From the NCBI GenBank assembly GCA_900316645.1, contig ONDP01000016.1:1-64000 (forward strand): a stretch of 64,000 nucleotides of DNA. Direction: 5' to 3'. Source of the stretch: an uncultured Prevotellaceae bacterium. GTDB lineage: Bacteria; Bacteroidota; Bacteroidia; Bacteroidales; Bacteroidaceae. The position numbers and the translations under genes are program-made. The notes under the pieces were generated by a model. That model searched no databases. It was given only the letters and a program-made list of their open reading frames with translations, and was not told where the DNA came from. Of the stretch, positions 52,216 to 60,269 are shown piece by piece (within the stretch, counting starts at the first letter, position 1; the number at the start of each line of letters is the position of its first letter).

Positions 52216-52219
52216 TAAT

Positions 52220-53374
52220 ATGCAAAAGACAAGTAAGTTTGCATTACTCTCTGTAATGCTCTGTTTCTTCGCCATGGGATTCGTCGATCTCGTGGGTATC
52301 GCCTCCAACTACGTGAAGGAGGACTTGGGACTGAACGACAAGACGGCCAATATCTTCCCGTCGCTGGTATTCTTCTGGTTCCTCATTTTCTCAGTGCCTA
52401 CAGGTATGCTGATGAACAAGATCGGACGCAAGAAGACGGTGTTGCTGTCACTCATTGTCACCGTCGTGTCGCTGTTCATCCCCCTGTTGGGTGAAAGCTT
52501 CGGCTTGATGCTTGTAGCTTTCTCACTGCTCGGCATTGGCAATGCGCTGATGCAGACCTCTCTCAATCCATTGGTATCTACCGTGTTAAAGGGCGGCAAT
52601 CTGGCCTCTACCCTCACCTTCGGTCAGTTCATCAAGGCCATCGCCTCGTTCCTGGCTCCTTATCTGGCCATGTGGGGTGCCACACAGGTCATCCCCTCTA
52701 TGGGCTACGATTGGAAAGTGCTCTTCGTCATCTATTTCATCGTGGGCATCCTTGCCACACTGATGCTGGGCATCACCCATATCGAGGAAGAGCCCATTGC
52801 CGGTAAGCCTTCCACCTTCATGGAGTGCATCAAACTGCTTGGCACACCTATCGTACTGCTGTCGTTCCTCGGCATCATGTGCCACGTGGGTATCGATGTC
52901 GGCACCAACACCACAGCCCCCAAGATTCTGATGGAGAAGCTGGGCATGACACTCAACGAAGCTGCCTTCGCCACCTCTTTATATTTCATCTTCCGTACCA
53001 TCGGTTGTCTGACAGGCTCGTTCTTCCTGCGCATCATGAACAACCGCCTGTTCTTCATCATCAGCGTATGTATGATGGCGCTTTCCATGCTGCTGCTCTT
53101 CGTCGGTGTCGAAAAGTGGGAACTCTATGCAGCCATCGCCCTTGTTGGTTACGGCAACTCTAACGTATTCAGCATCTGCTTTGCCAAGGCGCTCACTTCC
53201 ATGCCTGAGAAGCAGAACGAGGTCAGCGGACTGATGATTATGGGTCTGTTCGGCGGTACTATCTTCCCCCTGTTGATGGGATTCATGAGCGATGCCTTCG
53301 GACAGGCAGGTGCCGTCCTCGTTATGGCTGTAGGCGTGATTTATCTGTTTACTTATATCAAACAACTAAAATAA
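52220..53374 (+). CDS. MFS sugar permease, probable fructose:H+ symporter
   Basis: A 384-residue inner-membrane protein with about 12 hydrophobic segments. The N-terminal AMGFVDLVGIASNYVKEDLG, the loop NKIGRKKTVLL after the second segment and LNPLVSTV resemble the FHS/FucP-type sugar symporters. Its position between a secreted GH32 and a fructokinase indicates uptake of fructose, as inference. The gene starts 4 bases after the GH32 stop. Confidence 0.88.
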   Translation: MQKTSKFALLSVMLCFFAMGFVDLVGIASNYVKEDLGLNDKTANIFPSLVFFWFLIFSVPTGMLMNKIGRKKTVLLSLIVTVVSLFIPLLGESFGLMLVAFSLLGIGNALMQTSLNPLVSTVLKGGNLASTLTFGQFIKAIASFLAPYLAMWGATQVIPSMGYDWKVLFVIYFIVGILATLMLGITHIEEEPIAGKPSTFMECIKLLGTPIVLLSFLGIMCHVGIDVGTNTTAPKILMEKLGMTLNEAAFATSLYFIFRTIGCLTGSFFLRIMNNRLFFIISVCMMALSMLLLFVGVEKWELYAAIALVGYGNSNVFSICFAKALTSMPEKQNEVSGLMIMGLFGGTIFPLLMGFMSDAFGQAGAVLVMAVGVIYLFTYIKQLK

Positions 53375-53378
53375 AACT

Positions 53379-54266
53379 ATGGAACAAAAGAATATTATAG
53401 GACTGGGCGAGGCATTATGGGATATGCTGCCCGAAGGAAAGAAACTGGGTGGTGCACCTGCTAACTTTGCCTATCATGCAGGACAATTCGGACTCAACAC
53501 TCTGGCTATCAGCGCACTGGGTGAAGACAAACTGGCTGACGAGACCATCGAGGCCCTGGAGAAAAACGGACTCCACTACATCATGCCTCGCGTACCCTAC
53601 GCAACAGGTACGGTGCAGGTGACACTCACCGGTGACGGTATTCCCACCTACGAGATCAAGGAAAACGTGGCTTGGGACAACATTCCTTTCAACGACGAGA
53701 TAAAGGCAGCTGCCCAGAACTGCCGTGCCGTATGTTTCGGTTCACTGGCTCAGCGCAATGTTGTCAGTCGTGAGACCATCCAGAAGTTCCTGGATGCCAC
53801 TCCCAAGGACTGCATCAAAATCTGTGATATCAACCTGCGTCAGCAGTTCTTCTCAAAGGAGATTCTGGAAGAGTCGTTCAAGCGTTGCGACATCCTTAAG
53901 ATCAACGACGAGGAATTGGTAGTCGTCACCCGTATGTTCGGTTACCAGGAACTGGACGATGCCAAGATTTGCGAGAAGATGGTGAAGGAATACAACCTGC
54001 AGATGCTGGTACTCACCTGCGGCACCAATGGCAGTCATGTGTTTACTGCTGATGGCAAGCACTCCTTCCAGCCCACCCCGAAGGTTGTTGTTGCCGACAC
54101 CGTAGGTGCTGGCGATTCATTCACCGGTTCGTTCTGTGCAGCCATTCTGAACGGCAAACCCGTAGAGGAAGCCCATCGCATTGCCGTAGAGGTCAGTGCC
54201 TATGTATGTACTCAAAACGGTGCCATGCCCAAATATCCCGCCGAGCTGGTTGCTAAAGTAAAATAA
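53379..54266 (+). CDS. PfkB-family fructokinase
   Basis: A 295-residue ribokinase-like sugar kinase. Signatures: GGAPANFAYHAGQFGLN (about 25-41) and the C-terminal DTVGAGDSFTGSF with catalytic Asp246. In this context it phosphorylates fructose, giving fructose 6-phosphate as the likely product. It starts 4 bases after the permease stop and is followed by a strong terminator, so it ends the operon. Confidence 0.92.
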   Translation: MEQKNIIGLGEALWDMLPEGKKLGGAPANFAYHAGQFGLNTLAISALGEDKLADETIEALEKNGLHYIMPRVPYATGTVQVTLTGDGIPTYEIKENVAWDNIPFNDEIKAAAQNCRAVCFGSLAQRNVVSRETIQKFLDATPKDCIKICDINLRQQFFSKEILEESFKRCDILKINDEELVVVTRMFGYQELDDAKICEKMVKEYNLQMLVLTCGTNGSHVFTADGKHSFQPTPKVVVADTVGAGDSFTGSFCAAILNGKPVEEAHRIAVEVSAYVCTQNGAMPKYPAELVAKVK

Positions 54267-54293
54267 CCTCATTCTCCCCCAAGTTAGGGGGCA

Positions 54294-54331
54294 GGGGGTC
54301 TGAACAAGCACTTGTCAGACTCCCTTTTTTT
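54294..54331 (+). terminator. Intrinsic terminator after the fructokinase gene
   Basis: GGGGGTCTGA (54294-54303) pairs with TCAGACTCCC (54315-54324); the ACAAG/CTTGT inner stem makes it longer. Seven T follow. A class C CCCCC/GGGGG hairpin (54276-54291) lies just before it. Confidence 0.92.
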
Positions 54332-54341
54332 ATTATTTTGA

Positions 54342-54360
54342 ATTACACAAAATGTGTAAT
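54342..54360. repeat. 19-bp palindrome
   Basis: ATTACAC (54342-54348), five bases, GTGTAAT (54354-54360). It lies in the 332-base stretch between the converging fructokinase and ackA genes. Confidence 0.75.
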
Positions 54361-54419
54361 CATTCATTTGTTTTTAATCTGTAAAGAAATCTCTGGCTAT
54401 AATATGATACTTATTCATT

Positions 54420-54490
54420 AACTCAAATAATGAGTTGAGTTAACTCGATTTGTCGTTTGAGTTAACTCATTTCATCAATCGAGTTAACTC
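54420..54490. repeat. Three GAGTTAACTC palindromes at exact 22-bp spacing
   Basis: Perfect 10-bp palindromes start at 54437, 54459 and 54481. An AACTCA/TGAGTT inverted repeat (54420-54436) comes directly before them. No gene or promoter element is visible in this part; the stretch 54267-54598 holds only the palindromes and two terminators facing each other. Confidence 0.9.
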
Positions 54491-54537
54491 ACGGTTTTTG
54501 GGGGGCAGAAATGACGAGATGGATTTGTCAAAAAAAA

Positions 54538-54566
54538 AGAGCCGAAGGCGATTTGCCCACGGCTCT
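54538..54566 (-). terminator. Intrinsic terminator after ackA
   Basis: AGAGCCG (54538-54544) pairs with CGGCTCT (54560-54566); on the minus strand it is followed by a run of T (54538-54529). Between it and ackA lie a few AACTTTT-type heptamers. Confidence 0.88.
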
Positions 54567-54598
54567 CTCTTAACCTTTAACTTTTAACTTTTCACTTC

Positions 54599-55789
54599 TT
54601 AAAGGAGGTTCATCGTGTCTGTGGCGATCATCAGTTCCTCGTCGGTAGGAATGACAACAACCTTCACCTTTGAATCATCAGCAGAGATGATGGCTTCCTC
54701 ACCACGTACCTTGTTCTTCTCTTCGTCGAACTTGATGCCGAGGAACTCCAAACCCTTGCACACCTCAGAACGCATGCTGACCTGATTCTCACCAACACCG
54801 GCAGTGAATACGACGACATCGAGACCACCCATAGCAGCAGCGTAGGCTCCGATATACTTCTTAATACGATAGAAATACATGTCCTGAGCCAGTTTAGCAC
54901 GCTCGTCACCATTCTTGGCAGCATTCTCTACGTCGCGCATATCGCTGGAACCACCAGTGATACCAGCCACACCACTCTTCTTATTGAGCAGGTTGGACAT
55001 GCCGTCAGCGTCGAGACCGAGTTTCTTCTCGATAAAGGTGACAGCACCGCCGTCGATATCACCGGCACGGGTACCCATGACAAGACCTTCCAATGGGGTG
55101 AGACCCATAGAAGTGTCGATGCACTTGCCATCAACAACGGCAGCAATAGAACCACCATTACCCACGTGACAGGTTACCATCTTGGTGCCTTCAGCAGGAA
55201 TACCAAGGAACTCGCAGGCACGGGCTGACACATAACGGTGAGAGGTGCCGTGGAAACCATAGCGGCGGATGCCATACTTCTCATAGAGCTCGAAAGGAAT
55301 GGCATACATATAAGCCTTGGGAGGCATGGTCTGATGGAAGGCAGTATCGAACACACCTACCTGTGGCAGACCGGGCATCAGCTCCTTCACGGCATTCACG
55401 CCCTTCAAGTTGGCTGGGTTGTGAAGCGGAGCCAGATCGGAACACTTCTCAAACTCCTTCAGCACCTCGTCGGTGAGAATGACAGACTTGTTGAACTTCT
55501 CGCCTCCGTGCACCATACGGTGACCTACAGCATCGATTTCGCTCAACGACTTGATGACGCCAATCTCGGGGTCGGTCAGCAGTGAGAAGATGAACTTCAC
55601 GCCCTCGGTATGCTCGGGAATGTCGTGCATAATCTGCTTCTTCTCGCCATTAGCCAGTTTAACTTTCACAAAGGCACCGTCTAAGCCTACGCGCTCAGCG
55701 CCACCCGATGTCATCACACTCTTGTCGTCCATATTGTACAGTGCGTACTTGATAGAGGACGAACCACAATTTAATACTAATATCTTCAT
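54599..55789 (-). CDS. ackA: Acetate kinase
   Basis: A 396-residue cytoplasmic kinase that makes ATP and acetate from acetyl phosphate and ADP. Family features: LNCGSSSIKYAL at the N-terminus, GHRMVHGGEKF, VFDTAFHQTMP, RRYGFHGTSHRYVS and GGSIAAVVDGKCIDTSMG. Length is normal. It lies 141 bases after pta on the same strand with GC-rich palindromes between them, and ends before a terminator. Confidence 0.97.
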   Translation of the reverse strand: MKILVLNCGSSSIKYALYNMDDKSVMTSGGAERVGLDGAFVKVKLANGEKKQIMHDIPEHTEGVKFIFSLLTDPEIGVIKSLSEIDAVGHRMVHGGEKFNKSVILTDEVLKEFEKCSDLAPLHNPANLKGVNAVKELMPGLPQVGVFDTAFHQTMPPKAYMYAIPFELYEKYGIRRYGFHGTSHRYVSARACEFLGIPAEGTKMVTCHVGNGGSIAAVVDGKCIDTSMGLTPLEGLVMGTRAGDIDGGAVTFIEKKLGLDADGMSNLLNKKSGVAGITGGSSDMRDVENAAKNGDERAKLAQDMYFYRIKKYIGAYAAAMGGLDVVVFTAGVGENQVSMRSEVCKGLEFLGIKFDEEKNKVRGEEAIISADDSKVKVVVIPTDEELMIATDTMNLL

Positions 55790-55792
55790 AAA

Positions 55793-55930
55793 CCTCCCCC
55801 AACCCCTCCCAAGGAGGGGAGTGCCTGGCGGATTTCAGGGGGATGCCCAGGCTTTCTATTGGGTTATTACTTTTTCAAATATGTGTCTTGCTCAGATTCT
55901 CCTCCCCTTGGGGGAGGCAGGGAGGGGTTC
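55793..55930. repeat. Facing GC-rich palindromes between pta and ackA
   Basis: CCCCTCC-CAA-GGAGGGG (55803-55819) on the left and CCTCCCC-TTG-GGGGAGG (55901-55917) on the right, with AACCCCTCCC present in both in opposite orientation. A GCCTGG/CCAGGC pair lies inside. The layout looks like a small non-coding inverted-repeat element. Confidence 0.7.
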
Positions 55931-56941
55931 CTATTTCTTTGCATCCATAGCCTGGCAGGCGGTGATGGCTACCATGTAATAGATGTCGTCGACGGAACAG
56001 CCGCGAGAGAGGTCGTTGACCGGACGGGCAATACCCTGGAGGATAGGACCAATGGCTATGGCATCGCCAAGACGCTGAACGAGTTTGTAACCGATGTTAC
56101 CAACCTCGAGGTTGGGGAATACCAATACGTTGGCCTTGCCTGCAATATCTGAACCGGGAGCCTTCTTGGAACCTACACTGGGAACGAGGGCTGCATCAGC
56201 CTGCAACTCACCGTCAATCTTCAGACTGGGATCGAGTTCCTTAGCCAGACGAGTGGCCTCAACCACCTTATCGACAACCTCATGCTTGGCAGAACCCTTG
56301 GTGGAGAAGCTCAGCATAGCCACACGAGGATCAGCAAAGCCAGCTACCGACTTAGCGGTCTGAGCGGTGCACACAGCAATCTGAGAGAGCTGGGCAGCAT
56401 CAGGCATCGGGGTAACGGCAACGTCGCCAACAACGAGGACGCCGTCCTCACCATACTGCTTCTGCTTAGAGATAAGAAGCATACCGCCACTGACACAGGT
56501 GATGCCAGGAGCACACTTGATAATCTGGAGAGCAGGACGCAGGGTGTCGCCAGTGGTAGAGAGGGCACCGGAAATCTGTCCGTCAGCACCTTCGGTCTTG
56601 ATAATCATACAACCCAGATAGAGCGGGTTCTTCACCAGTTTGCGAGCTTCCTCAATGGTCATCCCCTTTGACTTACGGAGCTCAGCCAGTTTCTCGGCAT
56701 ACTCCTCACTGCGGTCACAGTTCTCGGGGTCAATCAAGGTGGCCTTGTCGATATGCGTCAGCCCCTTTTCCTTGGCAAGGGCATGCACCTTCTCAGGGTT
56801 ACCAATCAGAATAATGTTTGCAATGTCGTCAGCCAACACACGGTCGGCTGCACACAGGGTGCGCTCCTCTTCTGCTTCAGGGAGCACGATGCGCTGCTTA
56901 TTAGCCTTTGCACGCGCAACGATTTGACTCAATAAATCCAT
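55931..56941 (-). CDS. pta: Phosphate acetyltransferase
   Basis: A 336-residue enzyme that turns acetyl-CoA and phosphate into acetyl phosphate, the substrate of ackA. It is the short Pta form without an N-terminal DRTGG/ATPase region. Conserved stretches are RIVLPEAEEERTLCAAD, GCMIIKTEGADGQISGAL, VADVAVTP-like VVGDVAVTPMPDAAQLS, GELQADAALVPSVG and PNLEVGNIGYKLVQRLG. It has its own promoter (56984-56991). Together with ackA it forms the acetate branch, in line with sugar fermentation. Confidence 0.96.
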   Translation of the reverse strand: MDLLSQIVARAKANKQRIVLPEAEEERTLCAADRVLADDIANIILIGNPEKVHALAKEKGLTHIDKATLIDPENCDRSEEYAEKLAELRKSKGMTIEEARKLVKNPLYLGCMIIKTEGADGQISGALSTTGDTLRPALQIIKCAPGITCVSGGMLLISKQKQYGEDGVLVVGDVAVTPMPDAAQLSQIAVCTAQTAKSVAGFADPRVAMLSFSTKGSAKHEVVDKVVEATRLAKELDPSLKIDGELQADAALVPSVGSKKAPGSDIAGKANVLVFPNLEVGNIGYKLVQRLGDAIAIGPILQGIARPVNDLSRGCSVDDIYYMVAITACQAMDAKK

Positions 56942-56983
56942 AGTTTGTTTTTATAATTTGTTTTAATAATGTTTACTGAATTG

Positions 56984-56991
56984 CAAAGATA
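56984..56991 (-). promoter_or_regulatory. Promoter -7 element for pta
   Basis: TATCTTTG on the minus strand (56991-56984), 42 bases before the ATG at 56941. Confidence 0.75.
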
Positions 56992-57001
56992 GCTATTTTA
57001 G

Positions 57002-57072
57002 TGAAGAATGAAGAGTGAAGAGTGAAGAATTTGCTTCCGCCTTGGTATTTTTTAACTTTTCACTTTTCACTT
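57002..57072. repeat. Class B heptamers with conserved flank
   Basis: AGTGAAG/AATGAAG units (57002-57026) precede GAATTTGCTTCCGCC (57027-57041), a variant of the flank seen at 34050, 20141 and 26763. TTCACTT units follow up to the cdaA stop. Confidence 0.85.
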
Positions 57073-57846
57073 TTACATCATTTCCTGCGTCAAGATGCTT
57101 TCCAACTTTTCGCCAGAGAGGCGAATCTTCAGTTCGCCCTTCATGGCAATGGTAATACCACCCGTTTCCTCGCTGACGACAATAGCTATGCAGTCGGACT
57201 CCTGGGAGATGCCGAGGGCAGCGCGGTGGCGCAGTCCTAATTCCTTGGGAATGTCGAGGTTATGACTCACTGGCAAGATGCAACCGGCAGCCTTGATGTG
57301 GCTGTGGCTGATAATCATAGCACCATCGTGGAGGGGGGAGTTCTTGAAGAAGATGTTTTCGATGAGCTGCTGACTGATACGGGCATCGATGCGCTCACCC
57401 GTGTTGACCACATCGTCCAAAGGCATATCGCGCTCGATGACAATGAGAGCTCCCACCTTGCGTTTACTCATATTCAGACAAGACATGACGATAGGCATGA
57501 TGATTTTCTTAAGACTCTCGCTGTCCTGTTGCTTGTCCCTGCCTAAGAATCTGGTAATAGACTTAATTCGCCGGTGGGCACCCAAATTGAAGAGGAACTT
57601 ACGGATGTCCTCCTGGAACAGAACGATAAGGGCTATCACACCCACGGAGACCAACTTATCCATGATGGAGCCCAGCAGTCGCATTTCCAACACTTGGGAG
57701 ACTAAAAGCCACAACACCACGAAGACCATGATACCTATGAATATATTCATGGAGCGTGATGCCTTCATCAGTCGGTAGATGTAATACAACATCAAGGCGA
57801 CGAGGACAATATCTATAATATCTTTAATGCCAAATTCGAATAACAT
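57073..57846 (-). CDS. cdaA: Diadenylate cyclase CdaA
   Basis: A 257-residue membrane enzyme that makes cyclic di-AMP from two ATP. Three N-terminal membrane segments (about 8-80: DIVLVALMLYYIYRLM, IFIGIMVFVVLWLLVSQVL, LVSVGVIALIVLF) precede the DAC domain, with the active-site motifs DGA (LHDGAMIIS) and RHR (GLRHRAALGIS) intact. The gene follows folP in the same operon with a 48-base gap of heptamer repeats. Confidence 0.95.
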   Translation of the reverse strand: MLFEFGIKDIIDIVLVALMLYYIYRLMKASRSMNIFIGIMVFVVLWLLVSQVLEMRLLGSIMDKLVSVGVIALIVLFQEDIRKFLFNLGAHRRIKSITRFLGRDKQQDSESLKKIIMPIVMSCLNMSKRKVGALIVIERDMPLDDVVNTGERIDARISQQLIENIFFKNSPLHDGAMIISHSHIKAAGCILPVSHNLDIPKELGLRHRAALGISQESDCIAIVVSEETGGITIAMKGELKIRLSGEKLESILTQEMM

Positions 57847-57920
57847 ATCTCTCTCAACTCTAAACCCTCAACTCTCAACTCTAAACTCTAAACTCTAAAC
57901 TCTCAACTCTAAACTCTCAA
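57847..57920. repeat. Class D heptamer array (AACTCTA/AACTCTC)
   Basis: About nine 7-bp units fill the folP-cdaA gap and continue into the last codons of folP, where they encode ESLELRV and the stop. Confidence 0.9.
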
Positions 57921-58710
57921 CTATCCTAACGCATTCCACGGCTTCACGAACATCGTGGACACGAAGGATGGAAGCACCTTTCGTCAGCGAAACGGTATTC
58001 AGTACCGAAGTACCATTCAGTGCCTGCTCGGGCTGTGTGTCCAACAGGCGATATATCATCGACTTACGTGAGAAGCCTACCAGTATGGGCAGCTGTAGTA
58101 TTTGCAACTGTTCCAGTTGACTGGCAACGGCATAGTTTTGCTCCAACGTCTTGCCAAAACCGAAGCCCGGATCAAGAATGATGTCCTTCTGACCATAGGA
58201 ACGCAACTCGTCAACATCGCGGGCAAAACGGAGCAACATGTCACGCATCGTCGCTTCTTGAGACATTAATATATAAGGAACGTGCAGGCGGGATACCATG
58301 CGGAACATTGTGGATTGAGAATTGACAATTGACAATTGACAATTACCTACGTCATTAATGATATCGGCACCATATTCCTCGACAACCATTCGCGCCACGT
58401 CAGGACGGAAGGTATCGACACTGACAACGGCATCGGGAGCCTCCTTGCGAATCAGGCCAAGGGCAAAGCGCAGGCGCTCCATCTCCTCCTCTTGGGAAAC
58501 GGGCTCAGAACCAGGGCGCGTAGAGCAGGCTCCTACGTCAATGATGCTTCCACCTTCCTGCAGTATCTGGCGGGTGCGCTCAATAATCTGCTGCTCCGAC
58601 ATGGTGCGGCTCCCGGCATAGAACGAGTCGGGCGTCACATTAAGGATTCCCATCACCAAAGGAGTGTGGAGATCCAGCAAATGTCCGTTGCAATTAAGCG
58701 TATATTCCAT
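57895..58710 (-). CDS. folP: Dihydropteroate synthase
   Basis: From ATG 58710 it has 271 residues. The enzyme joins para-aminobenzoate and dihydropterin pyrophosphate in folate synthesis. Signatures: LVMGILNVTPDSFYAGSR near the N-terminus, IIDVGACSTRPGSEPVSQ, ILDPGFGFGKTLEQNY and GFSRKSMIYRLL. Between ADIINDVG and TMFRMV the loop is GNCQLSIVNSQS, encoded by a class A heptamer array; the C-terminal ESLELRV is encoded by a class D array. The -7 element (58727-58720) leaves room for only a few leader bases. A TTG four codons upstream overlaps that element and is not used. Confidence 0.94.
   Translation of the reverse strand: MEYTLNCNGHLLDLHTPLVMGILNVTPDSFYAGSRTMSEQQIIERTRQILQEGGSIIDVGACSTRPGSEPVSQEEEMERLRFALGLIRKEAPDAVVSVDTFRPDVARMVVEEYGADIINDVGNCQLSIVNSQSTMFRMVSRLHVPYILMSQEATMRDMLLRFARDVDELRSYGQKDIILDPGFGFGKTLEQNYAVASQLEQLQILQLPILVGFSRKSMIYRLLDTQPEQALNGTSVLNTVSLTKGASILRVHDVREAVECVRIVESLELRV
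58314..58344. repeat. Class A heptamers inside folP
   Basis: ATTGAGA, ATTGACA, ATTGACA, ATTGACA and a partial unit on the plus strand. On the coding strand the frame stays open. Confidence 0.93.
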
Positions 58711-58719
58711 ATTTTTTGG

Positions 58720-58778
58720 CAAAGATACAAAAAAGTTTAGAGTTTAGAGTTAAGAGTTTAGAGTTTTTTGTAATTTTG
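58720..58778. promoter_or_regulatory. Divergent promoters of folP and murF with class D heptamers
   Basis: Minus-strand TATCTTTG (58727-58720) for folP and plus-strand TAATTTTG (58771-58778) for murF. The space between them (58734-58765) is filled by GAGTTTA/GAGTTAA units, so the expected -33 regions of both promoters are repeat. Confidence 0.78.
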
Positions 58779-58801
58779 CAGCAAAGTTATATTATACAGA
58801 T

Positions 58802-60148
58802 ATGGATATCAAGGAACTCTATAAACTTTATCAGCAGCATCCGTGTATTACGACAGACTCGAGAAACTGTCCTGAGGGAAGCATCTTCCTGGCACTGAAG
58901 GGTGCGTCGTTTAATGGCAACGACTATGCGCTTGCAGCCTTGGAGAAAGGTTGTAGCTATGCGATAGTCAGTGAAGAGTTAAAAGTTAAAAGTGAAAAGT
59001 TAATACCCGTCAGAGATACGCTGCAGACCTATAAGGACCTGGCACGCGAGCACCGTCGGCAGTTTAGTATTCCCGTCATCGGCATTACTGGTACCAATGG
59101 TAAGACAACCACCAAGGAACTGATACGTGCCGTATTGGCAGAGTGCTATAACGTGATGGCGACGGAGGGCAACTTCAATAACGACGTGGGGGTGCCTAAG
59201 ACGCTGTTCCGACTCAATGACGAACACGACATTGCCGTGGTGGAGATGGGTGCCTCGCATCCTGGCGATATCAAGACACTGGTAGAGACGGCAGAACCTA
59301 ACTGCGGACTGATTACCAACGTGGGACGTGCCCACTTGCAAGGTTTCGGTTCGTTTGAAGGTGTCTGCAAGACCAAAGGCGAACTCTACGATTTCCTGTT
59401 TGCACACGACTGCCCCATCTTCGTCAACCGTGACAACGAACACCTGATGAAGATGGTTCACGATTCATGGTTAAAGGTTCATGGTGAGTTGCCCGATATC
59501 TACTATTACGGTCAGAGTGACAACCCCGATATCCTGATTCGAGGCGAGGTGATAAGCTGTGCCCCCTTCCTGAAGTTCCGCTGGCGCGAGCAAGACCATG
59601 AGACTGGATATGAGAGTGAATGGCAGACCGTGCAGACGCATCTGATAGGAGCCTACAATCTCGACAATATGTTGGCAGCCATTACCATCGGCTATGTCAA
59701 CAACATTCCGTTCGAGCAGATAAACCATGCCTTGGCTAACTATGTGCCTTCGAACAACCGTTCGCAGATGACGGTGACGGAACATAACCACCTGGTGGTG
59801 GATGCCTATAATGCCAATCCCACGAGTATGAAGGCTGCCATCGACAATTTCTGTCTGATGGAGGTATCGCCCAAGATGGTTATCCTCGGTAAGATGGGTG
59901 AGTTGGGCGATGTTACGGAAGAGGAACACCAGAAGGTAGTTGATATGCTGGCCGCTGCCCATTTCGACAAGGTGTGGCTGGTAGGTGAAGAGTACAACAA
60001 TTGTCAATTGTCAACTCTCAACTGTCAATTATTCCATGACGTGGAAGAGGTAAAGGCTGCCATTGCCCATGAACAACCTCAGGGTTACTATATTCTCATC
60101 AAGGGAAGCAACAGTAACAAGCTGTTTGAACTACCGGAAAGGCTTTAG
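58802..60148 (+). CDS. murF: UDP-MurNAc-tripeptide--D-alanyl-D-alanine ligase
   Basis: A 448-residue Mur ligase that adds D-Ala-D-Ala to the UDP-MurNAc tripeptide; it uses the product of ddl, encoded elsewhere in this window. The N-terminal part (ITTDSRNCPEGSIFLALKG) is followed by the ATP loop GITGTNGKTTTKELI (about 94-108), VEMGASHPGDI, NVGRAHLQGFGS and DAYNANPTSMKAAI. Residues about 57-68 (SEELKVKSEKLI) and 400-411 (NCQLSTLNCQLF) are encoded by heptamer arrays at 58970-59004 and 59998-60032. Both keep the frame open. Confidence 0.94.
   Translation: MDIKELYKLYQQHPCITTDSRNCPEGSIFLALKGASFNGNDYALAALEKGCSYAIVSEELKVKSEKLIPVRDTLQTYKDLAREHRRQFSIPVIGITGTNGKTTTKELIRAVLAECYNVMATEGNFNNDVGVPKTLFRLNDEHDIAVVEMGASHPGDIKTLVETAEPNCGLITNVGRAHLQGFGSFEGVCKTKGELYDFLFAHDCPIFVNRDNEHLMKMVHDSWLKVHGELPDIYYYGQSDNPDILIRGEVISCAPFLKFRWREQDHETGYESEWQTVQTHLIGAYNLDNMLAAITIGYVNNIPFEQINHALANYVPSNNRSQMTVTEHNHLVVDAYNANPTSMKAAIDNFCLMEVSPKMVILGKMGELGDVTEEEHQKVVDMLAAAHFDKVWLVGEEYNNCQLSTLNCQLFHDVEEVKAAIAHEQPQGYYILIKGSNSNKLFELPERL
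58970..59004. repeat. Heptamers inside murF (first array)
   Basis: AGTGAAG, AGTTAAA, AGTTAAA, AGTGAAA and AGTTAAT, 35 bp. The in-phase positions carry AGTGAA rather than AGTTAA, so no stop arises. Confidence 0.9.
59998..60032. repeat. Heptamers inside murF (second array)
   Basis: CAATTGT, CAATTGT, CAACTCT, CAACTGT and CAATTAT, 35 bp, a mix of class A and class D units. The frame stays open. Confidence 0.9.
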
Positions 60149-60269
60149 AAGTTAAAAGTTAAAAGTGAAAAGTGAAAAGTGAAAGCTGCGATTAAGCGAG
60201 AGCAGAGCGATGCTTGCATCAGCTATGCCAAGCGTGAGCAGGTTCGATGTGAAACATCAAAAGTGAAAA
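60146..60269. repeat. Heptamers and a GC-richer repeat-like block between murF and a lipoprotein gene
   Basis: AGTTAAA and AGTGAAA units (60148-60184) overlap the murF stop. A block at 60185-60242 with GATGC-TT-GCATC in its middle and GCGAGAGCAGAGCG / AAGCGTGAGC at its sides differs in base composition from its surroundings. A GATGT-GAA-ACATC hairpin follows (60246-60258). No promoter is clear. Confidence 0.7.

Noticed and set aside
54437-54490. CRISPR array or origin boxes
   Set aside because: Units are only 10 bp with 12-bp spacers and no cas or dnaA gene nearby; a binding array is more likely.
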